A DNA stretch of 64,000 bases from Pseudomonas sp. PA27(2017) (GCF_001945445.1 NZ_MSXW01000046.1:62001-126000); one strand, 5' to 3'. Counted from the first letter of the stretch, positions 37,266 through 47,257 are shown. Numbers and translations: made by a program. Notes: generated by a model from the sequence alone, not told the origin.

Positions 37266-38081
37266 TCAGGGAATCAGTAGCTCACGCAGGCCGTTGGCGT
37301 GGTCGACACGCGTGCCCGGCAGCGCCATGCGCCGCTCTTCCAGGTAGCGGTAATCGCGGCGGGCTTCGGCCAGGCGCTGGAAGTCCAGGGTGATGCTCTG
37401 TCGGCACGGCTCGCGGCCGGCTTCCAGCAGCAGGCTGCCATTGGGGTCGACCACCGCGCTGCCGCCGGCGAACACCAGGCCGCCGTCGCCCTCGCCCACA
37501 CGGTTGCTCATCACCGCGTAGGCCTGGTTCTCCATGGCCCGCGCCATGATCGCGGTGCGGTGCGTCGGCCCGTACGGATCCATGTTGCCGTTGGTGACGA
37601 TCAGCAGTTCGGCGCCCAGCTCGCCCAGGGCACGGGCGCTTTCCGGGAACTCGATGTCGAAGCACACCAGCAGGCCGACCCGCACGCCGTCGAGCAACGC
37701 CGTGGCGTAGCGATCGCCCGGGGTGAACACGCCACGGTCGGACGCCCACAGATGGGTCTTGCGGTAGCTGAGCAGCAGGTTCTGCCCGTCCAGCAGCACC
37801 GTGGTGTTGTAGAAGGTGCCACCGTCGTTCTCGGCGAAGCCGATGGCCACTGCTAGCCCGCGTGCGGCGGCGGCCTGGCCGATGGCGGTCAGGCTGGGGC
37901 CATCCAGCGGCTCGGCCAGCGCGGCGATGTTGTCTGCGGTCGGGAAACCGGTCAGGTAGGTTTCCGGGAACACCAGCAGGCGCGTACCCGCCTGGCACGA
38001 GGCGATGGCCTCCAGGGCCTGGGCGAGGTTGTGGGCCGTATCACCGTCACGTCCGGTGAGCTGAGCGAGTTCGACTTGCAT
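37266..38081 (-). CDS. Nitrilase-superfamily carbon-nitrogen hydrolase
   Basis: 271 residues. Catalytic triad Glu40 (VFPET), Lys108 (SYRKTHLW) and Cys140 (LLVCFDIEFPE). This pattern fits aliphatic amidase/N-carbamoyl-type hydrolases; the substrate cannot be fixed. ATG at 38081 follows CGGAG. It probably forms an operon with the permease downstream and is divergent from a LuxR-type regulator. Confidence 0.87.
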   Translation of the reverse strand: MQVELAQLTGRDGDTAHNLAQALEAIASCQAGTRLLVFPETYLTGFPTADNIAALAEPLDGPSLTAIGQAAAARGLAVAIGFAENDGGTFYNTTVLLDGQNLLLSYRKTHLWASDRGVFTPGDRYATALLDGVRVGLLVCFDIEFPESARALGELGAELLIVTNGNMDPYGPTHRTAIMARAMENQAYAVMSNRVGEGDGGLVFAGGSAVVDPNGSLLLEAGREPCRQSITLDFQRLAEARRDYRYLEERRMALPGTRVDHANGLRELLIP

Positions 38082-38220
38082 GACGGGGCTCCGTTCTTGT
38101 TGTTGCATCACGCGGGGGGCGCACACAGAATGCCGACACCCATCCGCCGGGGTTCGAGTATGGAGGCTGAGCCACCCAGGCGAAATCACGCACGCGGGGT
38201 AACCCCACAGGGGTAGACAG

Positions 38221-39003
38221 ATGACCATGACCTTGCACGACATCGCCTTCCACCGCAGCGTGGCCGAGCTCATCGAGGCGCTGCACAGCCCGCCATTCTG
38301 GCGCACCCTGGCCCGCACCCTGGCGCAATACGTGCACCACGACAGCTGGGTGGCGCTGATCTTCAGCGAAGGTCGCCCCCAGGTACTGGCCGAGAGCCCC
38401 GGCAACGACGGCGCGCCGGATCTGCTGTTCCAGGACTACCTGCACGGTCTCTACCTGCTCGACCCCTTCTACATCGCCAGCCGCGAGAGCACGCGTGAAG
38501 GCCTGGTGCACCTGAGCGAGGTCGCGCCGGAATGCTTCGATCAGACGGACTACTACCAGCGTTACTTCAGCCTCAACGTGGTCGCCGACGAGGTGCAGTT
38601 CAACGTTGCCTTGCCCGATGCACGTACCCTGTGCCTGTCCCTGGGCTCACGGCAACGCTTCCAGCCGGAGCAGATCGCCCTGCTCTCCCTGCTGCAACCC
38701 TGGGTGGCAGCGCTGATGCGCCAGCGTCTGGGCTTCGAGCCCGAACCCAGCGAGCCCACCGCCGCACCACCCTGGCAGGAGCGCCTGGAGCAGATGGCAC
38801 ATCAGGTGGAAACGGTGCTGACCGGCCGCGAGCTGGAAGTGGTGCGCCTGATGCTCGCCGGCCATTCCAGCAAGGAGGTCGCCCGCAAGCTGGCCATCTC
38901 CTCGGAGACCGTGAAGGTGCACCGCAAGCACCTGTACAGCAAGCTGGGAATCAAATCGCAGTCGGAGCTGTTCGCCCTGTTCCTGCAAGCGCAGCGCGGC
39001 TAG
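38221..39003 (+). CDS. LuxR-family transcriptional regulator
   Basis: 260 residues. C-terminal GerE/LuxR HTH (about 200-256) with LTGRELEVVRLMLAGHSSKE and SSETVKVHRKHLYSKL. The N-terminal ~170 residues are a sensor region, not a receiver (no phosphoacceptor Asp) and not the acyl-homoserine lactone domain. Divergent from the nitrilase/permease operon, which it probably regulates. Confidence 0.87.
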   Translation: MTMTLHDIAFHRSVAELIEALHSPPFWRTLARTLAQYVHHDSWVALIFSEGRPQVLAESPGNDGAPDLLFQDYLHGLYLLDPFYIASRESTREGLVHLSEVAPECFDQTDYYQRYFSLNVVADEVQFNVALPDARTLCLSLGSRQRFQPEQIALLSLLQPWVAALMRQRLGFEPEPSEPTAAPPWQERLEQMAHQVETVLTGRELEVVRLMLAGHSSKEVARKLAISSETVKVHRKHLYSKLGIKSQSELFALFLQAQRG

Positions 39004-39027
39004 CCACAGCGACCTGCAGCTAGGCGA

Positions 39028-39246
39028 TCAGCGAGGGTGAAGCGAGATGCTCGGCTGGCTGCTGCCCGGCACCACCACCATCAGGCAGGCGGGTAGTTTG
39101 CCGCGCAGGCGCGCGGGCATTTCCACGGCGAAGGCGATGCGCCAGTGGCTGCCCTCACGAATGGAGTCGAGTCGGTAGCTGCCGACGTCCTCTTCCGAGA
39201 GGCCCAGATAATCGGCGAGTTGGCGATTGGTAGGTTTGGCGCTCAT
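39028..39246 (-). CDS. Small conserved-type protein, unknown
   Basis: 72 residues, soluble. AAGGG precedes the ATG at 39246. Contains LADYLGLSEEDVGSYRLDSI (N-terminal, helix-turn-helix-like) and a beta-rich second half ending in a Pro/Ser/His tail. Function unknown. Confidence 0.65.
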   Translation of the reverse strand: MSAKPTNRQLADYLGLSEEDVGSYRLDSIREGSHWRIAFAVEMPARLRGKLPACLMVVVPGSSQPSISLHPR

Positions 39247-39440
39247 AGATAACCCTTTCCATGGATTTCGACAGGCACACAAGAAGGCAAGGCCGCCACT
39301 GTTTCGCGGCGTTATTGCAGAGTGGTTCATGTTCTGGCGATATGCAAAATAAAACCGGAACCATTTGCAACAGCCCATCTCGGATTTAGATCGCGTTCAC
39401 ACTTTCTGTGCCTGCAGCCACTTTCACGGAAGACAAAACA

Positions 39441-39662
39441 ATGAATCTGAGCGAACACCCCGTCCAGGATCTTTCCGCCGACATCCTCAAATGTTTGCCC
39501 ATGGGCATGGCTCCGCGCCTGGAAGCCCTGGTGGCTGCACAGAACTCGACCATCACCGACGAAATCATTCGTGCCATCGAAGCGCACCTGTGCAGGCAAT
39601 CCAAGGCCAACATCCTGGCCATTGCCCGCGAGGCCAACGTGCTGCTGCAACGCGAAGCCTAG
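39441..39662 (+). CDS. Small helical protein, unknown
   Basis: 73 residues. Segments MAPRLEALVAAQNSTITDEI and IRAIEAHLCRQSKANILAIA form two helices, reminiscent of Arc-type ribbon-helix-helix proteins, but without a clear beta strand. ATG at 39441 with GGAAGA upstream. Its stop TAG and the stop of the convergent lipoprotein share the palindrome CTAG (39659-39662). Confidence 0.6.
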   Translation: MNLSEHPVQDLSADILKCLPMGMAPRLEALVAAQNSTITDEIIRAIEAHLCRQSKANILAIAREANVLLQREA

Positions 39663-40123
39663 TCAACGGCGCTGCGGTCGCCTGGTTCGACCCGCTGCAC
39701 CACCACTTCCTGCTGGGTGTACATGTCCGTCAGCACCACGTCGCCGTCGCTGAAATCCGGGGTGATCATCACCGAGCGGATCAGCCTCACCTCTTGCCCT
39801 TCGCGCTTCTGAATGTTTTCGAACGCCACCACGATCGACTTGTTGCGCCAGTGCCCGACATCGAAGCCACCGGCGGCGATGAACTGCCCGATATCGCGCT
39901 CATCGTTGAAGGCCGCCGCCGGCAATACCAGCGGCCGATCCCCGAGGAACACTTCGAAGTACTGGTGGCTGCTCGCCGGGAAGTTACGCACGATCACATG
40001 CTCGATGCGCCAGTGATACACCGAGTTCTCGTAGACCACCTTGCGCTCCACCGGCTTGCCGGTGCATGCAGTGAGCAGCGACAGGAGCAAGGCGCCGAAA
40101 CACAGGCCTAGTTTACGCAGCAT
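39659..40123 (-). CDS. Predicted lipoprotein, unknown
   Basis: 154 residues. Signal peptide with lipobox LLTAC (Cys20) and mature part rich in beta strands (VYENSVYHWRIEHVIVRNF, FEVFLGDRPLVLPAAAF). GAGGAG precedes the ATG at 40123; a longer frame upstream lacks a signal peptide. Family not recognised. Confidence 0.75.
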   Translation of the reverse strand: MLRKLGLCFGALLLSLLTACTGKPVERKVVYENSVYHWRIEHVIVRNFPASSHQYFEVFLGDRPLVLPAAAFNDERDIGQFIAAGGFDVGHWRNKSIVVAFENIQKREGQEVRLIRSVMITPDFSDGDVVLTDMYTQQEVVVQRVEPGDRSAVD

Positions 40124-40244
40124 GAAGGATGGCTCCTCGCAAGGCATGGCGCTGCCCTGAACGAAAGGCTGACGCCGTTCGCCCTGGCAGCGGTTCGCAG
40201 GGTTTCGCTGACGCGGTAAAGCTGAGCGCGCGGTGGCCGCGCTG

Positions 40245-40736
40245 TCAGGCATCGCTCTCAGCGGTTGCAGCCGACTCTTTCGGCTTTTGCTGAGCGCGGC
40301 GCATCTGGCTGCGCTGCCGCCTGGCCTGCTGCTTGGCATGCAGCGCCTGGGCCGCGGTCACGGTACCAGCCGGCTGGCCGTTCAGATCCAGGCGCGGAGC
40401 ATCTTCGACCATGCTGGCCCAGTAGCGACCGCCCCTGCACCAGGATGCCAGGCCGAGCTTGAGCTGCTCCTGGGTGATGCCCAGCTTCTCCAGATGCTGC
40501 TCGGCATCCTTGAGAATGCCTTCCTTGAGCGGCACCTTCGGCGCAGGGTTGACCGGGAAGGCCAGCGGGAAGTGCTTCTGCAACCGCCAGATCGCCTCCA
40601 AGGCAGGATCCTGGTCCTGAGGCTTGCGTGGCGCGGCAGGCTGGCGCTTGCGCTGCTTGGTACTCTCGGTCTTCACCTGCTCTTTCTTTTCAGCTCGCAG
40701 GCGGTCGCGTAGATCAGCTAGTTGCTCAAAACCCAT
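40245..40736 (-). CDS. FinO/ProQ-type RNA chaperone
   Basis: 163 residues. ProQ/FinO domain in the middle (about 45-125: FPLAFPVNPAPKVPLKEGIL, LKLGLASWCRGGRYW) flanked by basic, Lys/Arg/Gln-rich tails. Proteins of this family bind structured mRNAs and small RNAs. Length is between FinO and full ProQ. Monocistronic. Confidence 0.88.
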   Translation of the reverse strand: MGFEQLADLRDRLRAEKKEQVKTESTKQRKRQPAAPRKPQDQDPALEAIWRLQKHFPLAFPVNPAPKVPLKEGILKDAEQHLEKLGITQEQLKLGLASWCRGGRYWASMVEDAPRLDLNGQPAGTVTAAQALHAKQQARRQRSQMRRAQQKPKESAATAESDA

Positions 40737-40979
40737 CGTTCAGTTCACAGCTTGGTGGTTGATTAAAGGCGCAAGCTTATCCCATGCAGCCCTTCAGGGC
40801 AGCCCACAGGGGCATTTACTGTTGGCTTCGCCGTTGGGCACCTGCCAAAGCGAGCGCTCGAAGGGTTCGCGGAACACCCGCAAGAACCCTGTTTTCAGCC
40901 TTGCCAATCCACCTGTGGCCCCTCTCGGCAATGAATTCCGCTAAGGTCGTCCGCTCGATCAGGTTTCGGAAGCCCCTTC

Positions 40980-42611
40980 ATGAAGTCGCTGTTTCGCTTA
41001 GAGGATTTGGAGTTCAGCCAGGCGCAACTGCGCCTGGTGGTGGTTTTCGTCGTATCGCTCTATGCCGTGATCATGTATCCACTGGGGCTGCTCGACGCCG
41101 AGCTGCTCAAGGCCGTTCTGGTTACCGGCACGCTATTCACGCTGCTGTCGGTGCTGCTGCTCGCCCATCTCTGGTTCCTGCCGCAGCCCATGGTGTGGCG
41201 ACGGGTTGCCGCCATGCTGCTGGACAACCTGGGCGCCTGCGCGGTGATGATCCTCGGCCAGGAGGCGCTGCTGCCCACGTTCTGCGTGCTTTTGAGCATG
41301 ACGGTCGGCAATGGCGTACGCTTCGGCCGGCCCTATCTGATTCTGGCCACCACCTTTGGCCTTGCGTCCCTCACCCTCATCGCGCTCTTCGTGCCCTTCC
41401 TGCAGGAGCATCCGGCGGTTCTGGTGATGATGGTGCTGAGCATGCTGGTGCTGCCCACCTTCAGCTATTTTCTGCTGGGGCGTTTGCAGGAGGCCATGGC
41501 AGCTGCCAAGCGCGCTGACCAGGACAAGTCGCGCTTTCTGGCGCAGGCCAGCCACGACCTGCGCCAACCCATCCACGCCATCGGCTTGTTCACCACCTGC
41601 CTTCGCGGCACTCCGCTCAATGCCGAGCAGCATCAGCTGATCGACAGCGTCGACCGCTCCCTGCTCAGCGTCGAGCAGCTCTTCCGCTCGCTGCTCGACA
41701 TCTACACGCTCGACCAGCAGCAGGTGATGCCGCGCAAACAGACGGTGGACCTGCATCGGCTGCTGGTCGACCTGAAGAAGCAGAACGGCGAGGCCGCGCG
41801 CTGGGCCGGGGTGGATATCCGCCTACGCGGCGCCGCCACCCTGACCTACAGCGACCCCGCGCTGCTCGGCACCCTGCTGCAGAATCTGATATCCAACGCC
41901 ATCAAGTACGCGCCAGGCAGACCGTTGCTCATCGCCTGTCGCCGGCGTGGTTCGACCCTCACCGTACAACTGCATGATCGCGGCCCGGGCATTGCCGAGG
42001 AGCACCTGCCGCACCTGTTCGAAGAGTTCTATCGCGTACGCCAGGAACGTGACCGCGACGTGGAAGGCATCGGGCTGGGGCTGAGCATCGTTCGGCGCAT
42101 CGCCACCCTGCTCGACCTGCAGATCAGTGTCGCGTCGAAAGTCGGCCGCGGCACCTCGATCACCCTGGCAGGCCTGCCCGCAGTCACGCCCCAACGGACC
42201 GCCCAGGCACTACCGTCAGCCGAGCCTGTCGCCGATCTGCAAGGCATTCACGTGCTGCTCATCGAGGATGACCGCAGCGTGCTGGAGGCGATGGCCAAGC
42301 TACTGCGCGCCTGGGGCTGCCAGGTGACCGCCATCGACGGCCCACCCAATGCAGCGTTGCCTTGCGATGTGGTGGTGACGGATTTCGATCTGGGCCACGA
42401 GGCCACCGGCATCGAGTGCCTGGCACAACTGGAGAAGTGGCATGGCCGCCCGTTACCGGCCGTGATTCTCACGGGCCACGACCCGCAGAAAATCCGCTCG
42501 GCGCTACCGGATCCACGCATACCGCTGCTCTCCAAACCTGTTCGCTCAGCCGAACTGCAACGGGTCATCGCCGAATTGGCTGGGCGCCGGGTCAGCGCTC
42601 CCCTTCACTGA
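40980..42611 (+). CDS. Membrane hybrid sensor kinase (HisKA-HATPase-REC)
   Basis: 543 residues. Five to six membrane helices in 18-165, then HisKA with SHDLRQPIHAIG, HATPase_c with NLISNAIKYAPG, RGPGIAEE and GIGLGLSIVRR, and a C-terminal receiver (VVVTDFDLG). Convergent with a NarL-type response regulator whose 3' end overlaps it by 20 bp; both may form a cognate pair. Signal unknown. Confidence 0.9.
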   Translation: MKSLFRLEDLEFSQAQLRLVVVFVVSLYAVIMYPLGLLDAELLKAVLVTGTLFTLLSVLLLAHLWFLPQPMVWRRVAAMLLDNLGACAVMILGQEALLPTFCVLLSMTVGNGVRFGRPYLILATTFGLASLTLIALFVPFLQEHPAVLVMMVLSMLVLPTFSYFLLGRLQEAMAAAKRADQDKSRFLAQASHDLRQPIHAIGLFTTCLRGTPLNAEQHQLIDSVDRSLLSVEQLFRSLLDIYTLDQQQVMPRKQTVDLHRLLVDLKKQNGEAARWAGVDIRLRGAATLTYSDPALLGTLLQNLISNAIKYAPGRPLLIACRRRGSTLTVQLHDRGPGIAEEHLPHLFEEFYRVRQERDRDVEGIGLGLSIVRRIATLLDLQISVASKVGRGTSITLAGLPAVTPQRTAQALPSAEPVADLQGIHVLLIEDDRSVLEAMAKLLRAWGCQVTAIDGPPNAALPCDVVVTDFDLGHEATGIECLAQLEKWHGRPLPAVILTGHDPQKIRSALPDPRIPLLSKPVRSAELQRVIAELAGRRVSAPLH

Positions 42612-43263
42612 CCTGAGCAGTGCGACTTGCAGCGCCCAGCCCATGTCGGGCGCCTAGCGCCGCGGCTGCCGAACGCGAACTCAGTTTGAGAACGCTGAGC
42701 AGCGCCGACACGTGAATACGCACGGTAAAGGGCGAGATGCGCAGAATCTGCGCGATCTCCTTGTTGCTCAGGCCATCGGTGATCAGCTGCAGCACCTCGA
42801 ATTGCCGCGCCGTGAGCGACGAGAAACAATCGGCGGCAGCCGGCGGCTCGTACGCGGTAAAACTGCCCTGGGACGCACAGCGCACCACAGGCTCGCCATT
42901 CAGCGCGGCCGCAAGCGCCTCCGCGACTTCGCTCGGGGGAAGCGACTTGCCGATAAAGGCGCTGGCCCCCTGGTTCATCACGCGCTCGACCACCAGCGGG
43001 TCTTCGCGCATCGATACCACCACCAGCAACGAGGCGGGAAACTCCAGGCGCCAGTCGGCAATGGATGCCCACGCGTTATCGCTCGAATACATCAGATCCA
43101 GCAGGATGCCCGCCGGAGCCTGCGCTCGCGCCAGTTGCAAAGCCTCGTCCAGCGTCGCCGCTTCCCTGATCATGGCCTCCGGTCGCGCCTGCGCGAGCAA
43201 CCGCACCAGCCCATCACGAAAAAGCGGGTGATCGTCGGCGACGATGAAAAGATCATGGGGCAT
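42592..43263 (-). CDS. NarL/FixJ-type response regulator
   Basis: 223 residues. Receiver with DDHP (residues 9-12), a phosphoacceptor in LLDLMYS and a LuxR HTH (LTARQFEVLQLITDGLSNKE, FTVRIHVSALL). Start ATG at 43263; further in-frame codons upstream lack a site. 3' end overlaps the hybrid kinase gene. Confidence 0.88.
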   Translation of the reverse strand: MPHDLFIVADDHPLFRDGLVRLLAQARPEAMIREAATLDEALQLARAQAPAGILLDLMYSSDNAWASIADWRLEFPASLLVVVSMREDPLVVERVMNQGASAFIGKSLPPSEVAEALAAALNGEPVVRCASQGSFTAYEPPAAADCFSSLTARQFEVLQLITDGLSNKEIAQILRISPFTVRIHVSALLSVLKLSSRSAAAALGARHGLGAASRTAQVSEGER

Positions 43264-43493
43264 CTGCGTTGAGCATCCGGGCGTCTGTGGTCGACACCAT
43301 ACTCCATCGTCGTCGGCGTCGCAGCCTGGGTGTAGCTGGCCGATTTGCAGAAAACCGGCCATCTTTCGATTCAAGCGGCAACGCTTGCCGATCATGTAAG
43401 CATCATCTGCGTCGCCTGGTAGGAGGCTTGCGTCGTTGGCGGCGCCAGCTTGCGCGCCGACACCACTTAGCTTCTGCAAAAAGAGACTTGAGA

Positions 43494-43751
43494 ATGGCAA
43501 ACAAAATGGAGCTTCATGAGCGCTTGGATGAAGTCAGGGACTCGGTAACCTTCCTGGAATTCGCGCAAGCCCTTGTAAAAGACAAAGGGGCCGATAACGG
43601 TGACTGGCAGAACATCTCGATAGAAGACTTTCTTGAGAGCGCTATTGCCTGGGCCGAGGACAGCGACTTTGGTTTGAAACAAGGGCTAGCGTCATCCAAT
43701 CCGTGGCAACAGTTCGCGGTCTTTCTGTACTGCGGGAAGATTTATGAGTGA
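43494..43751 (+). CDS. DUF7660-like small protein
   Basis: 85 residues, acidic. WQNISIEDFLESAIAWAED and PWQQFAVFLYCGKIYE match the pattern of the DUF7660 family, which is common among small immunity-like and accessory proteins. Ribosome site GAGACTTGAGA is moderate. Low-GC compared with neighbours. Function unknown. Confidence 0.75.
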   Translation: MANKMELHERLDEVRDSVTFLEFAQALVKDKGADNGDWQNISIEDFLESAIAWAEDSDFGLKQGLASSNPWQQFAVFLYCGKIYE

Positions 43752-43869
43752 TGCGCTGTGCTGTGTAGCGAATTGTGCAGATCAGCATTAAGGTACGAGT
43801 CAGAGCCCATGAATCTGGTATTTCGCGTTGTCGCACCGTACATACGCGCTAGCCATAACCGAGATAAAT

Positions 43870-44904
43870 ATGCCGCGTAATAATCTCGGCCGTTGGCCAG
43901 GCCGCTGCAAACGGATGTTACTCACCCTCACGCTGCTGGCGACGGCCCTTTACGCCGGGCTCAGCAGTGCTGCCCCCTATGTAATGCGCCTGGGCCAGAA
44001 CGCGCCCTATGATTTTCTCACTTACGCCAATGCAGATGTGACGAGCGCCAGCCGCGCTTCACGGGCCGTGGTGCTGGTGCACGGGGTGCGGCGCAACGCC
44101 GACGACTATTTCGAAACGGGCCTCAAACTGCTGAATAACGCAGGCCTCGATGCCAGCGACAACCTTCTACTGTCGCTCAACTTCCTGACCGCCGAGGATC
44201 GCCGCGCAGGTAACGACATGCCTCTGTGGGCGCGGGACAAATGGATGCACGGCACGGCGTCGGAGCAAGGTCGGCCGGGAATCGAGGCATTTGCGGTGCT
44301 CGATGACGTGCTGGCGTACCTGGCGGATCGCAAGCGCTTCCCTGCGCTGAAGGAAGTGGTGCTGATCGGCCATTCGGCCGGCGGCCAGCTGATGCAGCGC
44401 TACGCCGTGCTTGGCGAAGGCGATGGACGCCTGGGGCGCCAGGGCATTGCGGTGCGCTATGTGATTTCCAGCCCTTCGTCGTACCTATATCTCGACGGCG
44501 ACCGGATGCAGGCGGGCAATATCGGGCCCGTTTCCGTCGCCGACTGCCCGGATTACAACCGCTACCGCTATGGCCTGGAGGCAGCACCGCCGTACCTGGC
44601 GCGCCAACATCTGGGTGTCGAGCAGTTGGTTCGCCGCTACGCTGCCCGCGATGTGACCTTCATGGTCGGCGAGCGTGACGACAACCCCGAACACCGCGTG
44701 CTGGATCGCTCCTGCGCCGCCGCGCTCCAAGGCCCCAATCGGCTGGAGCGCCAGCGCAATTACCTGCGCTACGAGGCGTATCTCTCGCAAAAGTGGGGCG
44801 TCGCCATCCATCATCCGCAGATAACCGTGGCTGGCGTAGGCCACGACGCGGCGAGGCTTTTAACGCGGGATAGCGTTGCCAGGCGGTTGTTTCCCGAACA
44901 CTAG
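43870..44904 (+). CDS. Exported alpha/beta hydrolase
   Basis: 344 residues. A signal peptide (about 16-38, LLTLTLLATALYAGLSSA) is followed by an alpha/beta hydrolase fold with oxyanion region VLVHGVRRN, nucleophile elbow GHSAGG (Ser) and a late His (GVGHDAA). Start ATG at 43870 with GAGAT upstream; an alternative TTG at 43828 would add 14 residues. Substrate unknown, probably an ester. Confidence 0.83.
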   Translation: MPRNNLGRWPGRCKRMLLTLTLLATALYAGLSSAAPYVMRLGQNAPYDFLTYANADVTSASRASRAVVLVHGVRRNADDYFETGLKLLNNAGLDASDNLLLSLNFLTAEDRRAGNDMPLWARDKWMHGTASEQGRPGIEAFAVLDDVLAYLADRKRFPALKEVVLIGHSAGGQLMQRYAVLGEGDGRLGRQGIAVRYVISSPSSYLYLDGDRMQAGNIGPVSVADCPDYNRYRYGLEAAPPYLARQHLGVEQLVRRYAARDVTFMVGERDDNPEHRVLDRSCAAALQGPNRLERQRNYLRYEAYLSQKWGVAIHHPQITVAGVGHDAARLLTRDSVARRLFPEH

Positions 44905-45011
44905 GCTCACAAGCCAAAACAGCGCGAACTCAGGAGCGCCAGCGGACGGTCTGCCTGCCAAGGCAAAAGACGTACTGCTTAGCCCCTACGCTCTAGCCGC
45001 CCTGCCCCCAA

Positions 45012-46181
45012 TCAACGGCATATCGCCGCAGCCACCGCCCTGGATCGCCAGGCAAACCCCAACACCATCAGCAGCCCGAGCGCCGCCATCGCCGCGCCGG
45101 CCAGGGAAATTGCCGGGTAACCGAGACCCGCGCTGATCACCGCGCCACCCAGGGCCGCACCAACGGCGTTGCCGAGGTTGAAGGCGCCGATGTTCACGGC
45201 CGAAGCCAGGTTGGGGGCGTCCTTGGCGGCTTCCATCACGCGCATCTGCAGCGGCGGCACGATGGCGAAACTGGCGATACCCCAGATGAGGATGGCGACG
45301 GCGGCCGGAAGCGGCCAGCGCATCAGCACCGTGAAGGCCAGCAGCACCAGGATAAGCGCGCCCAACGAGGCGATCAGGGTGCGGTCGATGGAGCGATCGG
45401 CCGCCTTGCCGCCCCACATGTTGCCCAGCGTCAGGCCCACGCCGTAGAGCACCAGCATGGCGGTGATGAAGCTGGTGGAGGCATGGGTCTGGGTGCTGAG
45501 GATCGGCGCGATGTAGGTAAATACGGTGAACATCGCACTGGATCCGACCACGGTCAGGGCCAGTGCGGCGAGTACCGGGCCACGACCCAGCACGCGGATT
45601 TCGGCGAGCACGCCATCGCTCTTCGGCAGCTCGACGTTGGGCAGGGCGAACCACAGCGCGAGCATGGTGATCAGGCCTAGGCCGGCAATGCCCCAGAACG
45701 CCGTGCGCCAGCCGAGCAGCTCGCCGAACCAGGCAGCCAGCGGCACACCGCCGATGGTCGCCAGGGTCAGGCCCATGAACATCGCAGCGACTGCGCCAGC
45801 CCGTTTGTCCGGTGCGACCAGGCTGGCGGCGACTACCGAGCCGACGCCGAAGAAGGCGCCGTGGTTGAGCGAGGTGACCACCCGGGCGATCAGCAGGCTG
45901 GTGTAGTCGGTGGCCAGGGCGGACATCAGGTTGCCAAGGGTGAAGATCGCCATCAGCCCGATCAGCAGGTAGCGCCGGGGAATCTTGCCGGTGGTAAGGG
46001 TCATCAGCGGCGCGCCGATCAGTACGCCGATGGCGTAGGCGCTGACCAGCAGGCCGGCAGCGGGAATCGACACGCCCAGATCGCTGGCGATGCCGGGCAA
46101 CATGCCCATGGGGGCGAACTCGGTAACGCCGATGCCGAAAGCACCGATGGCGAGCGCGACGAGGGGTGGATTGATACGCAT
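45012..46181 (-). CDS. MFS efflux transporter
   Basis: 389 residues, twelve predicted helices. N-terminal VTEFAPMGMLPGIASDLGVS and the loop LTTGKIPRR are typical of the AraJ/YdhP-type drug-resistance group of the major facilitator superfamily. Divergent from a LysR regulator 94 bp away, which probably controls it. Confidence 0.88.
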   Translation of the reverse strand: MRINPPLVALAIGAFGIGVTEFAPMGMLPGIASDLGVSIPAAGLLVSAYAIGVLIGAPLMTLTTGKIPRRYLLIGLMAIFTLGNLMSALATDYTSLLIARVVTSLNHGAFFGVGSVVAASLVAPDKRAGAVAAMFMGLTLATIGGVPLAAWFGELLGWRTAFWGIAGLGLITMLALWFALPNVELPKSDGVLAEIRVLGRGPVLAALALTVVGSSAMFTVFTYIAPILSTQTHASTSFITAMLVLYGVGLTLGNMWGGKAADRSIDRTLIASLGALILVLLAFTVLMRWPLPAAVAILIWGIASFAIVPPLQMRVMEAAKDAPNLASAVNIGAFNLGNAVGAALGGAVISAGLGYPAISLAGAAMAALGLLMVLGFAWRSRAVAAAICR

Positions 46182-46275
46182 GAGAGGCTCCTTATCTATG
46201 CCGCAAATGCTACGATCCCGCTCTCAATGGCGGTAGGCCGCATTTCTGGCAAACACCTTTGCCTTGGAGGCACAA

Positions 46276-47169
46276 GTGGACGTAGGCGGCCGATCAGGCG
46301 AAATGGAGGTGCTGGTGCGCGTGGCGCAGGAAGGCAGCCTGTCGGCGGCGGCGCGCACACTGGGCCTGACGCCTTCGGCGGTCAGCCGCATCATCGCCCG
46401 CACCGAACAACGCCTGGGCACCCGCCTGTTGCTGCGCACCACCCGGGCGATCACTTTCACGGCCGAAGGCGAGGCTTACCTGCGTGGCGCCCGGCGCATC
46501 CTCGCCGACCTGGCGGAGGTCGAGGACGCCATCGCCGACCAGAGCGTGCCCAAGGGGCGCATCCGCGTCAGCGCTGCGCTCGGTCATGGCCGGCTGGCCA
46601 TCGTGCCGCTGGTGGCAGCGTTCAGCGCGCGCTACTCGAACATCGTGGTGGACCTGACCCTGGGTGACGAAGTGGTGGATATTCTCGGCGGCGTGGCTGA
46701 TGTGGCGGTGCGCTTCGGCCCGCTGCCGGACAGCCCGTTGACCGCCCGCAAGATCGGCGACACCGGCCAGGTGGTGGTGGCCTCGCCCGATTACCTGGCA
46801 CGCCACGGCACGCCCCAGGTGCCGGAAGATTTACTGCAGCACAACTGCCTGCGCTTCAACTTCCGCCGCGCCGAACCCAACTGGCCCTTCGTGCGTGAAG
46901 CCGAGGTGTTCTCCCTGAAGGTGTGCGGCAACATCGAATGCAGCAGCGGTGAGGCCCTGGCACAACTGGCCCGGGTCGGCGCCGGCATCGCCCGCATCGG
47001 CGCCTTCACGGTCAACGAGGACATCGGCCGCGGCGACCTGATACCGCTGCTCGAAACGTACAACCCCGGCGAACGGGAACCGATCCACGCCGTGTTCGTC
47101 GGCGGCCCGACCATGCCGGCGCGGGTGCGGCTGTTCGTGGATTTTCTGATCGAGCATCACCAGCTGTAG
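46276..47169 (+). CDS. LysR-family transcriptional regulator
   Basis: 297 residues. Winged HTH at 16-60 (GSLSAAARTLGLTPSAVSRI) and a LysR substrate-binding domain. GTG start at 46276 is placed 5 nt after GGAGG; a TTG at 46264 overlaps that site and is unlikely. Divergent from and probably regulating the MFS gene. Confidence 0.88.
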   Translation: MDVGGRSGEMEVLVRVAQEGSLSAAARTLGLTPSAVSRIIARTEQRLGTRLLLRTTRAITFTAEGEAYLRGARRILADLAEVEDAIADQSVPKGRIRVSAALGHGRLAIVPLVAAFSARYSNIVVDLTLGDEVVDILGGVADVAVRFGPLPDSPLTARKIGDTGQVVVASPDYLARHGTPQVPEDLLQHNCLRFNFRRAEPNWPFVREAEVFSLKVCGNIECSSGEALAQLARVGAGIARIGAFTVNEDIGRGDLIPLLETYNPGEREPIHAVFVGGPTMPARVRLFVDFLIEHHQL

Positions 47170-47257
47170 GTGACTGTCGTGCGGCAGACAATGCGCTGCT
47201 TGTTCGCCGTTGCGGTTTCGCAGTGGTCGATGGGTCAAACGCTGCTTACCCTAGATG

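Noticed and set aside
40980-43263. Possible phage or integron attachment features around the hybrid kinase/regulator pair
   Set aside because: No integrase, no repeats and normal GC; ordinary chromosomal DNA.
47076-47088. GGAACC followed by CCAC in the LysR gene
   Set aside because: Only 3 nt separate the two halves; not a hrp box and inside coding DNA.
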